NCBI RefSeq assembly: GCF_000308775.1
Contig: NZ_BAGJ01000168.1
Span: forward strand, 1-64,000
From: Nocardia testacea NBRC 100365
GTDB lineage: Bacteria > Actinomycetota > Actinomycetes > Mycobacteriales > Mycobacteriaceae
Length of the DNA: 64,000 bases
Reading direction: 5' to 3'
The translations under genes and the position numbers were made by a program. How positions within the stretch are numbered: the stretch's first letter is position 1; each line of letters begins with the position of its first letter. Below the pieces are notes generated by a model, which worked only from the letters and a program-made list of their open reading frames with translations, made no database searches and was not told the origin of the DNA. This document shows positions 8,270 to 16,342 of the stretch, piece after piece.

Positions 8270-8671
8270 CTAACCGAACAACCAGTCGACACCCTTGATG
8301 AACGCCAGATCCAACCCGCTGATGAACGCGACCATGAAGATCACGAACACCAGAACAACGGTCGTATAGGTGACCATCTGCTTCCGGTTGGGCCAGATAA
8401 CCTTCCGCAGTTCCGCGATCACCTCACGCAGGAACTTGAACAAACGCACGAACGGATTGCGTGACCGTTCGCGTTCGCCGCGGCCGGACTTCGTCTCGGC
8501 CTTGCGGGTGGGCCGATCCAAGGTCGCGAGCGAACCGGTATCGGACGCGGAGGACGAGACGGATCGACCACGGCGAGCGGAACGCTTTCCGCTCGGCCGC
8601 TGCACGGCGGCGGTGTCATCGCCGTCGTCGGCGCCATATCCGCCGCGGCGCGTGTCCCGCTCGTCGGTCAC
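8270..8671 (-). CDS. secE: Protein translocase subunit SecE
   Basis: SecE clamps the SecY channel of the general secretion translocon. The protein is 133 residues. A long hydrophilic, basic N-terminal region (1-70) leads to the conserved amphipathic segment FKFLREVIAELRKVIWPNRK and a single transmembrane helix (about 98-120). The extended N-terminus is normal in actinobacteria. It is co-directional with nusG and lies just after tRNA-Trp. Confidence 0.96.
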   Translation of the reverse strand: MTDERDTRRGGYGADDGDDTAAVQRPSGKRSARRGRSVSSSASDTGSLATLDRPTRKAETKSGRGERERSRNPFVRLFKFLREVIAELRKVIWPNRKQMVTYTTVVLVFVIFMVAFISGLDLAFIKGVDWLFG

Positions 8672-8702
8672 GTCGATCCTCTCTCGTCGCCGTTATCCAG
8701 GG

Positions 8703-8775
<73 letters not shown>

Positions 8776-8868
8776 TCGGCTGAACCGGACTGTCGTAGGG
8801 TCCAGCCACATGCGATATTCAGTTGTCGGTGCTGGTGTCACACAACACGCGCGCCGCCCCGGCAGGTG

Positions 8869-8890
8869 CCGGCCCCGTCGGCGGGGCCGG
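8869..8890 (-). terminator. Hairpin downstream of hadAB
   Basis: A 9-bp all-GC stem (CCGGCCCCG/CGGGGCCGG) with a 4-nt loop lies between the hadAB stop codon and tRNA-Trp. There is no T-run. It may end the hadAB transcript. The rest of 8776-9050 shows nothing else I can interpret. Confidence 0.45.
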
Positions 8891-9050
8891 TGCGACCCGT
8901 CGGTCCGAGCCTACTCAGCCGGTACGGCCACTGGTCGGAAACCCCGCCTGGAACCAGCCTTGCAGAGCAGCGCGCATCGGCTGGTGACCCCAGAAACCCG
9001 AGTGTACGGCACGGTCGGCGGCAGAAGCCAATCAGGGTCGCTCGACCAGG

Positions 9051-10109
9051 TCAGGACAACCGGACGGTCGCGGTGGCCCGGCCGAAAATCTTGCGCCCCT
9101 CGGATTTCGCCACGATGGCGATCACGGCGGTCTTCGTTTCCGGATCCATGGACTTGATCTTGCCGGTGAACTCGACCTCGGCCGGCTCGGTGGCGCTCAC
9201 GAACACGGGACTGGTGAACCGGACGTTGTACTCCGTGACCGCGCCGGGATCGCCCAGCCAGGATGTGATGAAACCGCCACCCAGGCCCATGGAGAGCATG
9301 CCGTGCGCGACACAGTTGTCCAGATCCACCATCTTGACGACCTCGTCACTCCAGTGGATGGGGTTCGCGTCGCCGGAGACACCGGCGTAGTTCACCAGGT
9401 CACCACGGGTCAGCTGGACGATGCGGGTGGGCAGTTCGTCACCGACGGAGACGTCGTCGAAGCGCCGGGCGAACCGGGTCGGCACCACGTCGCCGACGGC
9501 GGGCGCCGGAACGACGTGCCGGGTGCGCGGGGTGTGATCGGGGACCGCCGCGTCCATTCCGTGCATGAGCACCTTGCGGACTGCCTCGTTGAGATTCGGG
9601 TCGATATCGCCGCCACTACGGCCGACCAGAGTCGTGTAGGTGGTGAGCACGAGCTCGTCGTGCTGGTCGGTGACAATGTTCTTGGTGACGATGATGTCGC
9701 CGCCGAATGCCTGCCGGAAAGAGTGCAGGTGCACATCGCAGATCAACTGGTCGCCGACCACGATCGGGCGGTGGAACTCCAGGATCTGGTCGGTCTGCAT
9801 GATCTGGCTCAGGTCGTAGCCGGTGACGACCGTCTCGAACAGTTTGCGCTGTGCCAGGATTCCAACGAGGGAGATGAAGGTGAGTGGGGCGACCAGACCG
9901 TCGTAGCCGTACTCGAGGGCGACATCTTCGTCCCAGTGCGCCGGATGGCCGTCCTGTACGGCGCGCGCGTATTCGCGCACCTTCTCGCGGCCGACCTCGT
10001 AGTAGTCGTCGACACGATAGTGGTGACCGACCATGGCGGCCGCGTGGGCGGCGGGATCGAAATCCGTATCCGTCGCGACCGCTTCGTCTGTACCGGTGTT
10101 GATTGTCAC
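9051..10109 (-). CDS. hadAB: Fused (3R)-hydroxyacyl-ACP dehydratase HadA-HadB
   Basis: This enzyme dehydrates 3-hydroxyacyl-ACP in the FAS-II cycle that elongates mycolic-acid chains. In mycobacteria HadA and HadB are separate proteins; here they form one 352-residue chain. The N-terminal HadA-like hotdog domain (about 25-165) contains VGHHYRVDDYYEV and LEYGYDGLVAPLTFISLVG. The C-terminal HadB-like MaoC domain (about 200-352) carries the catalytic hydratase motif GDANPIH with D247 and H252. I chose the GTG at 10109 (VTINTGTDEA); the 38 codons upstream look untranslated. No HadC gene lies beside it, consistent with shorter Nocardia-type mycolates. Confidence 0.92.
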   Translation of the reverse strand: MTINTGTDEAVATDTDFDPAAHAAAMVGHHYRVDDYYEVGREKVREYARAVQDGHPAHWDEDVALEYGYDGLVAPLTFISLVGILAQRKLFETVVTGYDLSQIMQTDQILEFHRPIVVGDQLICDVHLHSFRQAFGGDIIVTKNIVTDQHDELVLTTYTTLVGRSGGDIDPNLNEAVRKVLMHGMDAAVPDHTPRTRHVVPAPAVGDVVPTRFARRFDDVSVGDELPTRIVQLTRGDLVNYAGVSGDANPIHWSDEVVKMVDLDNCVAHGMLSMGLGGGFITSWLGDPGAVTEYNVRFTSPVFVSATEPAEVEFTGKIKSMDPETKTAVIAIVAKSEGRKIFGRATATVRLS

Positions 10110-10437
10110 GGGAGGACTGTACCTATCTGACCCCGCAGCACGGAGTCTGCACGGCGGCTGGGCGTCGGGCCCGTAGATAGAGTCGGCGTGACCGAAAGGG
10201 CCGAGCAGCCGCCTGATCATCACCGCGACCGGCGATCGGCCGCAGTGTCGGTGGTTCGCGCAACCACCACAGGACCAGGACGCCGCCGTCGAGTAGGAAT
10301 ACGAACCCCGCAGCGCCCCGGCCGCCGGACCGGGGTCCGGCGAAGACCTACCACCGTGGTGCTGTGAACATCCGACACGCCGTAACCGCGCGCGGACGCT
10401 CGGGACCCGCTGCTACCGCAGCGGCCTCACGCGAGGA
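10110..10437. promoter_or_regulatory. rpmG-hadAB intergenic region
   Basis: About 330 bases without a convincing gene separate rpmG from hadAB, so hadAB probably has its own promoter here. The stretch holds two GC-rich hairpins (10407-10424 and 10323-10342). A short plus-strand frame at 10189-10299 (37 codons, GTG start) has no recognisable features. Confidence 0.4.
10407..10424 (-). terminator. Hairpin after rpmG
   Basis: A 7-bp stem (CCGCTGC/GCAGCGG) with a 4-nt loop lies 14 bases past the rpmG stop codon on the minus strand. It lacks a T-run. It is a plausible end of the thrT-metT-rpmG transcript. Confidence 0.45.
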
Positions 10438-10608
10438 TCAGCGAGATTCGCGATGCGCCCGGTGCGTACCACAGTTCGGGCAGAACTTCTTCAGTTCCAG
10501 CCGGTCCGGGTCGTTGCGCCGGTTCTTCTTGGTGATGTAGTTGCGATGCTTGCACTGCTCGCAGGCCAAGGTGATCTTTGGCCGGACATCGGTGGACTTC
10601 GCGGCCAC
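10438..10608 (-). CDS. rpmG: 50S ribosomal protein L33 (bL33), zinc-binding form
   Basis: This is a small large-subunit protein near the E site. Read from a GTG at 10608 it is 56 residues: [19 protein letters not shown], then [20 protein letters not shown], then [17 protein letters not shown]. Two CxxC pairs (ACEQC and CPNC) mark the zinc-containing C+ paralogue. AGAAGG precedes the start. Its place between tRNA-Met and hadAB matches rpmG2 of mycobacteria. Confidence 0.96.
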
Positions 10609-10652
10609 GATATGCCTTCTTTCCGGTCAACCAGAGGGTCAATCAGTATGGG

Positions 10653-10725
10653 TAGCGATGGCCGGACTCGAACCGGCGACACAACGATTATGAGTCGTTT
10701 GCTCTACCGCCTGAGCTACACCGCC
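10653..10725 (-). tRNA. metT: tRNA-Met, elongator (anticodon CAT)
   Basis: A 73-nt cloverleaf with 5' arm GGCGGTG pairing CATCGCT through two G-U pairs, D-arm TAGCTCAGGCGGTAGAGC, anticodon loop CTCATAA and T loop TTCGAGT. The TAGCTCA D-arm and G-U pairs in the acceptor stem fit an elongator, not an initiator. It lies 45 bases upstream of rpmG. Confidence 0.96.
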
Positions 10726-10795
10726 TTATACGCCATCTGCGACGGCGACGCCGCGGCTTGGAGTGCCGAGTCGGGACACCACCGGCAATCCGGCG

Positions 10796-10868
10796 AGCCC
10801 CCTAACGGAATCGAACCGTTGACCTTTTCCTTACCATGGAAACGCTCTGCCGACTGAGCTAAGGGGGC
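10796..10868 (-). tRNA. thrT: tRNA-Thr (anticodon GGT)
   Basis: A 73-nt cloverleaf with acceptor stem GCCCCCT/AGGGGGC, anticodon stem TTTCC/GGAAA, loop ATGGTAA and T arm ACGGTTCGATTCCGT. It is the first of the thrT-metT-rpmG set. Confidence 0.97.
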
Positions 10869-11029
10869 ACGACCTCTCGGCAGCGGGAACCGACGAAGTC
10901 CTACCCGTTGCCTCGAAGACTTGAACGAGAGTACACACTGACCACCGAGAGCACCAAACCGGGTGGTCAGAGCTTGTTTCTGACGAGCGAACCTGCTTCC
11001 GCCGAAGCCCGGACCACTCCGGACGAAGA

Positions 11030-11061
11030 AAACCCCCGCCGGTTTTCACCGGCGGGGGTTT
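11030..11061 (-). terminator. Intrinsic terminator of tRNA-Tyr
   Basis: A perfect 13-bp stem (AAACCCCCGCCGG on the plus strand) with a 6-nt loop begins 2 bases past the tRNA-Tyr CCA end. It is followed on the minus strand by TTCTTCG. It is a strong terminator. Confidence 0.9.
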
Positions 11062-11063
11062 CC

Positions 11064-11149
11064 TGGTGGCAGGTGTAGGATTCGAACCTACGTAGGCTTT
11101 CACCGACAGATTTACAGTCTGCTCCCATTGGCCGCTCGGGCAACCTGCC
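11064..11149 (-). tRNA. tyrT: tRNA-Tyr (anticodon GTA), CCA encoded
   Basis: An 86-nt class II tRNA with acceptor stem GGCAGGT/ACCTGCC, anticodon arm CAGACTGTAAATCTG, a long variable arm and T arm TAGGTTCGAATCCTA. The terminal CCA is encoded in the genome, unlike the three other tRNAs here. Confidence 0.97.
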
Positions 11150-11344
11150 TCGTACCGCACTTTCGATCTTCCGATCACTTTCCCAGTGCGCAGAGCAGGA
11201 TACAACGAACCCGCACCCCGAATGCAAACCCGCTGGCCAGATCCCCAGAACTGCCCCGATCACCATGGCCGCACAGCGGCGCCGCACCGACCAGGTAGCT
11301 TGCGTAAGCACCCAGGGTGATCCAACAGTGAACAGGAGCGCAGT

Positions 11345-11836
11345 GTGGCCGATTCATCATTCGACATCGTCAGCAAGGTCGAGCGGCAGGAGGTCGACAA
11401 CGCCCTGCACCAGGCCGAGAAGGAACTGAACACCCGCTACGACTTCCGGGGCACGGGCGCGGGCATCGAATGGTCCGGCGAGGACAAAGTGGTACTCACC
11501 GCGGAATCGGAGGAGCGGGTGAAGGCCGCGCTCGAGGTGTTCAAGGAAAAACTCATCCGCCGCGATATCTCGCTCAAGGCCTTCGACGCCGGCGAACCCG
11601 TCGCCTCCGGTAAGATCTACAAGATCACCGGGACATTGGTCCAGGGCATCGATTCCGAGCACGCCAAGAAGATCTCCAAGAAGATCCGCGACGAAGGCCC
11701 CAAGGGGGTCAAAGCGCAGATCCAGGGCGATGAATTACGCGTCACCAGCAAAAAACGTGACGATCTGCAAGCCGTCATCGCACTGCTGAAGGGCGACGAT
11801 TTCGGAATCGCTCTGCAATTCGTGAACTACCGCTAG
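11345..11836 (+). CDS. YajQ-family nucleotide-binding protein
   Basis: YajQ proteins are small cytosolic proteins; some bind cyclic di-GMP, but the role in actinobacteria is unclear. The 163-residue protein has the family's two ferredoxin-like halves: MADSSFDIVSKVERQEVDNA at the start, LNTRYDFRGT, and a C-terminal SKKRDDLQAVIALLK-GDD segment ending LQFVNYR. The GTG start at 11345 is preceded by AGGAG. It converges with htpX (stop codons 12 bases apart), the same neighbour as in mycobacteria. Confidence 0.95.
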   Translation: MADSSFDIVSKVERQEVDNALHQAEKELNTRYDFRGTGAGIEWSGEDKVVLTAESEERVKAALEVFKEKLIRRDISLKAFDAGEPVASGKIYKITGTLVQGIDSEHAKKISKKIRDEGPKGVKAQIQGDELRVTSKKRDDLQAVIALLKGDDFGIALQFVNYR

Positions 11837-11847
11837 CGGGCCCGCCT

Positions 11848-12717
11848 TCAGCGGCCGGCCATCTGCTCCAGACGGGCGATCCGTTCCGCCATCGGCGGGT
11901 GCGTCGAGAACAACCGGGCCATCCGATCACCGGCCCGGAACGGATTGGCGATCATCAGATGCGACTGCGCGGTCAGCCGGGGTTCGGGCGGCAACGGCGC
12001 CGCCTGCACCCCGAGCTCCAATTTGCGCAGCGCCGACGCCAGCGCCAGCGGATCGCCGGTCAGCTCGGCGCCTGATTCGTCGGCCTGGTACTCCCGCGAC
12101 CGCGACACCGCCAGTTTGATCAATCCCGCGGCGATCGGGCCCAGCAGAGACACCAGCAGAACACCGAAGATATTCGGCCCGGAATCACCCCGATTCCCGC
12201 CGAACGCCGCCGCGAAATACGCGAAATTCGCCAACCCGGAAATCACCGCGGCCATAGCCCCCGCCACCGAGGAGATCAAGATGTCCCGGTTGTAGACATG
12301 GGAAAGTTCGTGACCCAGCACGGCCCGTAATTCGCGCTCGTCCAGGATCTGCAGAATACCGCTGGTACAGCACACCGCCGCATGCCGGGGATTACGCCCG
12401 GTGGCGAACGCGTTCGGGGCATTCGTGGGACTTATGTACAGCCGCGGCATGGGCTGTCGCGCAGTGGTCGCCAGCTCACGCACTATCCCGTAGATGGCCG
12501 GCGCCTCGATCTCGCTCACCGGCTGCGCCCGCATGGCCTTCAGCGCGAGCTTATCGCTGTTGAAATAGGCGTAACCGTTCATCGCCACGGCGATGAGTAC
12601 GGCGACGACCAGAATGGTCGTGTTCCGGAACGCTGCCCCCGCCAGGACTATCAGCGCGGAGAGCCCGACCATGAGCCCGAACGTTTTCATCCCATTCGCA
12701 AACCCGTGCCCGTGCAT
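11848..12717 (-). CDS. htpX: Membrane zinc metalloprotease HtpX
   Basis: HtpX degrades misfolded or damaged membrane proteins. The protein is 289 residues with two N-terminal transmembrane helices (about 13-50), the zinc motif HELSH near residue 136 and two further hydrophobic helices (about 150-200). A downstream Glu ligand lies in SREYQADESGAELTG. It follows the polyprenyl synthase gene in the same direction, but 650 bases of repeat DNA lie between, so it must use a promoter close to its own start, around 12718-12810. Confidence 0.96.
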   Translation of the reverse strand: MHGHGFANGMKTFGLMVGLSALIVLAGAAFRNTTILVVAVLIAVAMNGYAYFNSDKLALKAMRAQPVSEIEAPAIYGIVRELATTARQPMPRLYISPTNAPNAFATGRNPRHAAVCCTSGILQILDERELRAVLGHELSHVYNRDILISSVAGAMAAVISGLANFAYFAAAFGGNRGDSGPNIFGVLLVSLLGPIAAGLIKLAVSRSREYQADESGAELTGDPLALASALRKLELGVQAAPLPPEPRLTAQSHLMIANPFRAGDRMARLFSTHPPMAERIARLEQMAGR

Positions 12718-12810
12718 AGCACTCCTGTATACGTGGCGCGCGACCGGACGCGCGAGTTTCGGCCAGAACCGCTACAGGAGGAGAACGAGCTCTGGCCCTA
12801 CGGAGTTCCT

Positions 12811-13345
12811 GCTGTGTTTTTTGGCGGCGCCTTCGGCGCCGCGGGGTCGAGGCCCCCTCGGTCCCGCCGTTCAGACCTCGAGACTTGCGATGTGCGGTGG
12901 GCCGTCCATAGAGCGCGACCATTGAGCACCTTCGGCCAAGGAGCGACGGGACTCGCCACTTTCCCGGCCACGCCGAACTCGGCACCAAGAGGGTGCTGCT
13001 ACTGGTGAAAGCGATCGGACGCCAGGCCGCCTGAGCGGTCGAGTCGGCATCCGTTCCGGACATCGAATGCCGACGCAACCCCATGTGTCGAGTCTTACGA
13101 GACACCTCAAAGGGTTGAGGCCCGTCTCGCCGTTTCGGCCTCGAAAGCGCCCGCGCGAAGCGCAAGTCTCGAGGCCGAAACGGCGAGACCAAGGGGGCCT
13201 CAACCCCGCGCGCGCCAGCGCGCCAAAAACACAGCACCTTCGCGAGCGAGCCCACCTCTCACCTTCACGACCGAGCCCACCTCTCACCTTCGCGAGCGAG
13301 CCCACATCCCACCTTCACGAGCAGCCCACATCCCCACCTTCACGG
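12811..13345. repeat. Large interspersed structured repeat, copy A
   Basis: This non-coding element matches 31152-31611 over most of its length. A left arm (12811-12889) and a right arm (13161-13235) form imperfect terminal inverted repeats that begin GCTGTGTTTTTTGG and end CCAAAAACACAGC. Next to the right arm a 21-bp perfect stem (13124-13144 with 13168-13189), extended by 12 more pairs after a bulge, makes a very large hairpin. A tail of 25-bp tandem repeats (starts at 13235, 13260, 13285, 13310 and 13335, unit beginning CACCTTC) follows. Minus-strand frames through it shift between the two copies and are not taken as genes. Confidence 0.85.
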
Positions 13346-13371
13346 ACGTTCCCGCGCCAGGCACCGAATAT

Positions 13372-14394
13372 TCAGCCGACCCGTTCGATGGTGTACTGGA
13401 CCAGCTTGACCAGGGCGTCGTTGGCGGGCCCCGCGGGGAGGGCCTTCAGTTCCGTGTGAGCGATGTCGGCGTATTCGCGAAGCTTCTCCTTGGCCCGGGT
13501 CATACCCGGCGAACGACCGAGCAGTTCCAGAGCCTCGGCCACCTCGGCATCCGATTCCAAAGGTTTCGCCAGCAGGGTGCGGAGACGGTCGCCGTCGGGG
13601 CCCTCGTCGCGCAGGGCGTACAGGACGGGGAGGGTATGGACGCCCTCGCGCAGATCGGTGCCCGGGGTCTTGCCGGACTGGGCCGATTCGGAGGAGATAT
13701 CGATGATGTCGTCGGAGATCTGGAAAGCGGTACCGACGGCGTCACCGAGGCGGGCGAGGCGCTCCACATGGTCGGTGTCGGCCCCGGAGAAGGTCCCGCC
13801 GAAACGGCCGGAGGCCGCGATCAGCGAACCGGTCTTCTCCCAGACCACGCGCAGATAGTGGGCGACGGGGTCGCTCTCTTCGCGGGCGCCCATGGTTTCG
13901 CGCATCTGGCCGGTGACCAGTTCGGCGAAGGTTTCGGCGATGATGCGGACGGCGTCGGGGCCGAGGGTGGAGGTGAGCCGGGAGGCGTGCGCGAACAGGT
14001 AGTCCCCGGCGAGAATGGCCACACTGTTGCCCCAGCGGGAGTTGACGCTCGTCGCGCCGCGCCGCATGGTGGCCTCGTCCATGACGTCGTCGTGGTAGAG
14101 CGTGGCCAGATGGACGAGTTCGACCACGGTGCCCGCGGTGACGAGGTCGGGATCACCGGGACGGGGGCCGAGCTGGCCGGTGAGGATGGTGAACAGCGGC
14201 CGGAATCGCTTGCCCCCGGCCTTGGCCAGGTGCAGCGCGGCCTCCTGGAGGAAGGCCGCCCCGGAGGACAGTTCCTCTACCAGCAGTTTCTCTACTTCGT
14301 CGAGGCCGTTGCGTACGGTCTCGGCGAGCGCGGGGTCCCCGAGGTCCACCCCCGCCACCACCGTGCCGGCTTCGCTCACAGCAGATGTGCTCAT
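13372..14394 (-). CDS. grcC: Trans-polyprenyl diphosphate synthase (GrcC-like, menaquinone side chain)
   Basis: This enzyme condenses isopentenyl diphosphate units onto an allylic diphosphate to make the long isoprenoid tail attached by MenA. From ATG 14394 it is 340 residues. The two Asp-rich Mg-diphosphate motifs are DDVMD (102-106) and DDIID (228-232), with GKRFRP near residue 61 for substrate binding. An upstream in-frame start at 14424 would add ten residues. It is divergent from menJ, and the spacer holds a dispersed hairpin repeat. Chain length cannot be read reliably by eye. Confidence 0.93.
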   Translation of the reverse strand: MSTSAVSEAGTVVAGVDLGDPALAETVRNGLDEVEKLLVEELSSGAAFLQEAALHLAKAGGKRFRPLFTILTGQLGPRPGDPDLVTAGTVVELVHLATLYHDDVMDEATMRRGATSVNSRWGNSVAILAGDYLFAHASRLTSTLGPDAVRIIAETFAELVTGQMRETMGAREESDPVAHYLRVVWEKTGSLIAASGRFGGTFSGADTDHVERLARLGDAVGTAFQISDDIIDISSESAQSGKTPGTDLREGVHTLPVLYALRDEGPDGDRLRTLLAKPLESDAEVAEALELLGRSPGMTRAKEKLREYADIAHTELKALPAGPANDALVKLVQYTIERVG

Positions 14395-14485
14395 ACCTTC
14401 TCCCAAGGATGCGTCCGACCCCACGGTGATGAACCTAGCGTGTTCACGTCGGAACGCCCATGAACACCATCACTGTATTGCTCGA

Positions 14486-14548
14486 GCATGAGCGTGGGCC
14501 CTGCGTGGTCACACTGCGCTACCGCCTCCGGGCCTGACACGCTCATGC
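14486..14548. repeat. Dispersed hairpin repeat, copy 3 (between grcC and menJ)
   Basis: The core contains CTGCGTGGTCACACTGCGCT and ACCGCCTCCGGGCCTGA. The 11-bp arms GCATGAGCGTG and CACGCTCATGC are perfectly complementary. The element lies in the divergent promoter region. Confidence 0.8.
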
Positions 14549-14602
14549 AGTGCACCGTACCGCCATCGACATCACCGTCGGCGACCTGTAACTATTGACC
14601 GC

Positions 14603-15874
14603 ATGGGTGCACCCGAAGCCACACCTTCCGAAGCCGACCGGGACGCGCTGCCCGCCCACGTCGAGGTGCTGGTGGTGGGGGCGGGCCCCGCGGGTTCGGC
14701 GGCCGCGGCGTGGGCCGCGCGCGCGGGTCGCGATGTGCTGCTGGTGGATTCCGCGATCTTCCCCCGGGACAAGACCTGCGGTGACGGCCTGACCCCGCGC
14801 GCCACCGCGGAACTCGAACATCTCGGGCTGGGGGAATGGGTGCGCGCGCACACCGTCAACCACGGTCTGCGGATGACCGGTTTCGGAGCCGAGGCATTGC
14901 TGCCGTGGCCGGGTGGTTCGTTCCCCACCTACGGCAGTGCGATCCCGCGCACCGAACTGGACGACAAACTACGCGATACCGCGGTGAAATCCGGGGCGCG
15001 GATGCGCGACGGCGCGAAGGTCGTGGCAGTGGCGCGCGACGGCAACCGGGTGACCGGGGTGACCGTGCGGGTCGGCGCCGCTGCACACGAGATCGGCTGC
15101 CGGACCCTGCTCGTGGCCGACGGGGTGCGCTCCCCGGTCGGCAAGCTGCTCGGCCGCACCTGGCATCGCCGCTACGCCTACGGGGTGGCGGCGCGCGCCT
15201 ATATCTCCTCCGGCCGCAGCGACGATCAGTGGATCACCTCACATCTGGAGTTGCGCAATGCCGAGGGTGACCTGGTGCCCGGTTACGGCTGGGTTTTCCC
15301 ACTGGCCAACGGCGAGGTGAATATCGGCGTCGGCTCGCTGGCCACCGAGCGCAGGCCCTCCCATATCGCCTTGAAACCGCTGCTCGAGCATTACACGGAG
15401 CTGCGCCGCGACGAATGGGAACTGAGCGGCTCGGTGCGCGCGGTCTCCTCGGCGCTGCTGCCGATGGGCGGCGCGGTCTCCGGTATCGCGGGCCGCAACT
15501 GGGCGCTGCTCGGCGATGCCGCCGGCTGTGTGAACCCGCTGAACGGCGAGGGCATCGACTACGGCCTGGAGGGCGGGCACATGCTGGCCGGGCTGTTGGA
15601 CGAGCCCGACCTCACCCGGGTGTGGCCGGAACTGTTGCGCGCGAAATACGGCCGCACCTATTCGGTGGCGCGGCGGATCGCCGGTCTGGCCACCCACCCG
15701 CGGATGGTCCCGCTCGGCGGCCCGCCGGTGATGCGTTCGAAGTTCCTACAGCGCACCGCGGTCCGGGTGATGGGCAATCTGGTCACCGACGAGGATGTGG
15801 ATTTCACCGCCCGCGCGTGGCGCACGGCAGGCCGGGCGTCGATGCGGTTCGACGACCTCGCGCCCTTCGGCTAG
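14603..15874 (+). CDS. menJ: Menaquinone reductase MenJ (geranylgeranyl reductase family)
   Basis: MenJ is an FAD enzyme that saturates one isoprene unit of the menaquinone tail. The 423-residue protein has the N-terminal dinucleotide fold VLVVGAGPAGSAAAAW (about 22-37), the substrate-side motif DKTCGDGLTPRA and the second FAD motif LLGDAAGCVNPLNGEGIDYG. It is the orthologue-position gene of mycobacterial Rv0561c, next to the polyprenyl synthase. An AraC-family gene starts 6 bases after its stop codon and may be co-transcribed. TAACTAT a few bases before the ATG suggests a leaderless message. Confidence 0.92.
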   Translation: MGAPEATPSEADRDALPAHVEVLVVGAGPAGSAAAAWAARAGRDVLLVDSAIFPRDKTCGDGLTPRATAELEHLGLGEWVRAHTVNHGLRMTGFGAEALLPWPGGSFPTYGSAIPRTELDDKLRDTAVKSGARMRDGAKVVAVARDGNRVTGVTVRVGAAAHEIGCRTLLVADGVRSPVGKLLGRTWHRRYAYGVAARAYISSGRSDDQWITSHLELRNAEGDLVPGYGWVFPLANGEVNIGVGSLATERRPSHIALKPLLEHYTELRRDEWELSGSVRAVSSALLPMGGAVSGIAGRNWALLGDAAGCVNPLNGEGIDYGLEGGHMLAGLLDEPDLTRVWPELLRAKYGRTYSVARRIAGLATHPRMVPLGGPPVMRSKFLQRTAVRVMGNLVTDEDVDFTARAWRTAGRASMRFDDLAPFG

Positions 15875-15880
15875 GCCGCC

Positions 15881-16333
15881 GTGGTGGTGCGGCCGGTACC
15901 GCGGGATCTGCTCCCGCATCTGCGGCGGGCACGTGATCTCGTCGATCGTGAATACGCCCGGTCGCTGGATCTGGACGGTATGGCCGCGGCCGCCGGGGTG
16001 TCGAAATACCATTTCCTGCGCTGTTTCGCGGCCACCTACGGCAGGACCCCCGCGGTGTATCTGGCCGAACGCAGGATCGAGCGGGCGCAGGATCTGCTGC
16101 GGGCGACCAACACCACGGTGACCGAGGTCTGTCTGCTGGTCGGCTACAGCAGTCTGGGTTCGTTCTCCCGGAAATTCACCGAACTGGTGGGTGTCTCACC
16201 CTCGGAATACCAGGCGAAATTCGCCGACGGAGCACCTCGTATCCCGGGCTGTTACATCTTCATGCACGGGTTGTCCGACCGCCGGCGCGATACCGCAATT
16301 TCGGAGAAGCCGGGCGGCCCGGCACGCCCATAG
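15881..16333 (+). CDS. AraC-family transcriptional regulator, small
   Basis: The protein is 150 residues and consists essentially of the AraC/XylS double helix-turn-helix domain. The recognition segments are SLDLDGMAAAAGVSKYHFLR and VTEVCLLVGYSSLGSFSRKF, with the family signature GVSPSEYQAKF. There is no separate ligand-binding domain; the C-terminal 40 residues are hydrophilic. The start is a GTG 6 bases after menJ. It lies 9 bases ahead of a VOC-family gene, the standard partner of such small AraC regulators, so it probably controls that gene. Confidence 0.88.
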   Translation: MVVRPVPRDLLPHLRRARDLVDREYARSLDLDGMAAAAGVSKYHFLRCFAATYGRTPAVYLAERRIERAQDLLRATNTTVTEVCLLVGYSSLGSFSRKFTELVGVSPSEYQAKFADGAPRIPGCYIFMHGLSDRRRDTAISEKPGGPARP

Positions 16334-16342
16334 TCTCGGACC

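Noticed and set aside
10189..10299. Plus-strand 37-codon frame between hadAB and rpmG with a GTG start
   Set aside because: It has no family features, its composition is Arg/His/Pro-rich as in random GC-rich frames, and it has no clear ribosome-binding site.
12871..13305. Minus-strand reading frame of about 145 codons inside repeat copy A, with a similar one at 31201-31644 in copy B
   Set aside because: The two translations agree at the ends but lie in different frames in the middle, so the DNA and its structure are conserved, not a protein. GC-rich DNA keeps many frames open.
13235..13345. Possible CRISPR-like array
   Set aside because: The 25-bp units are directly adjacent with no unique spacers, and no cas genes are present.
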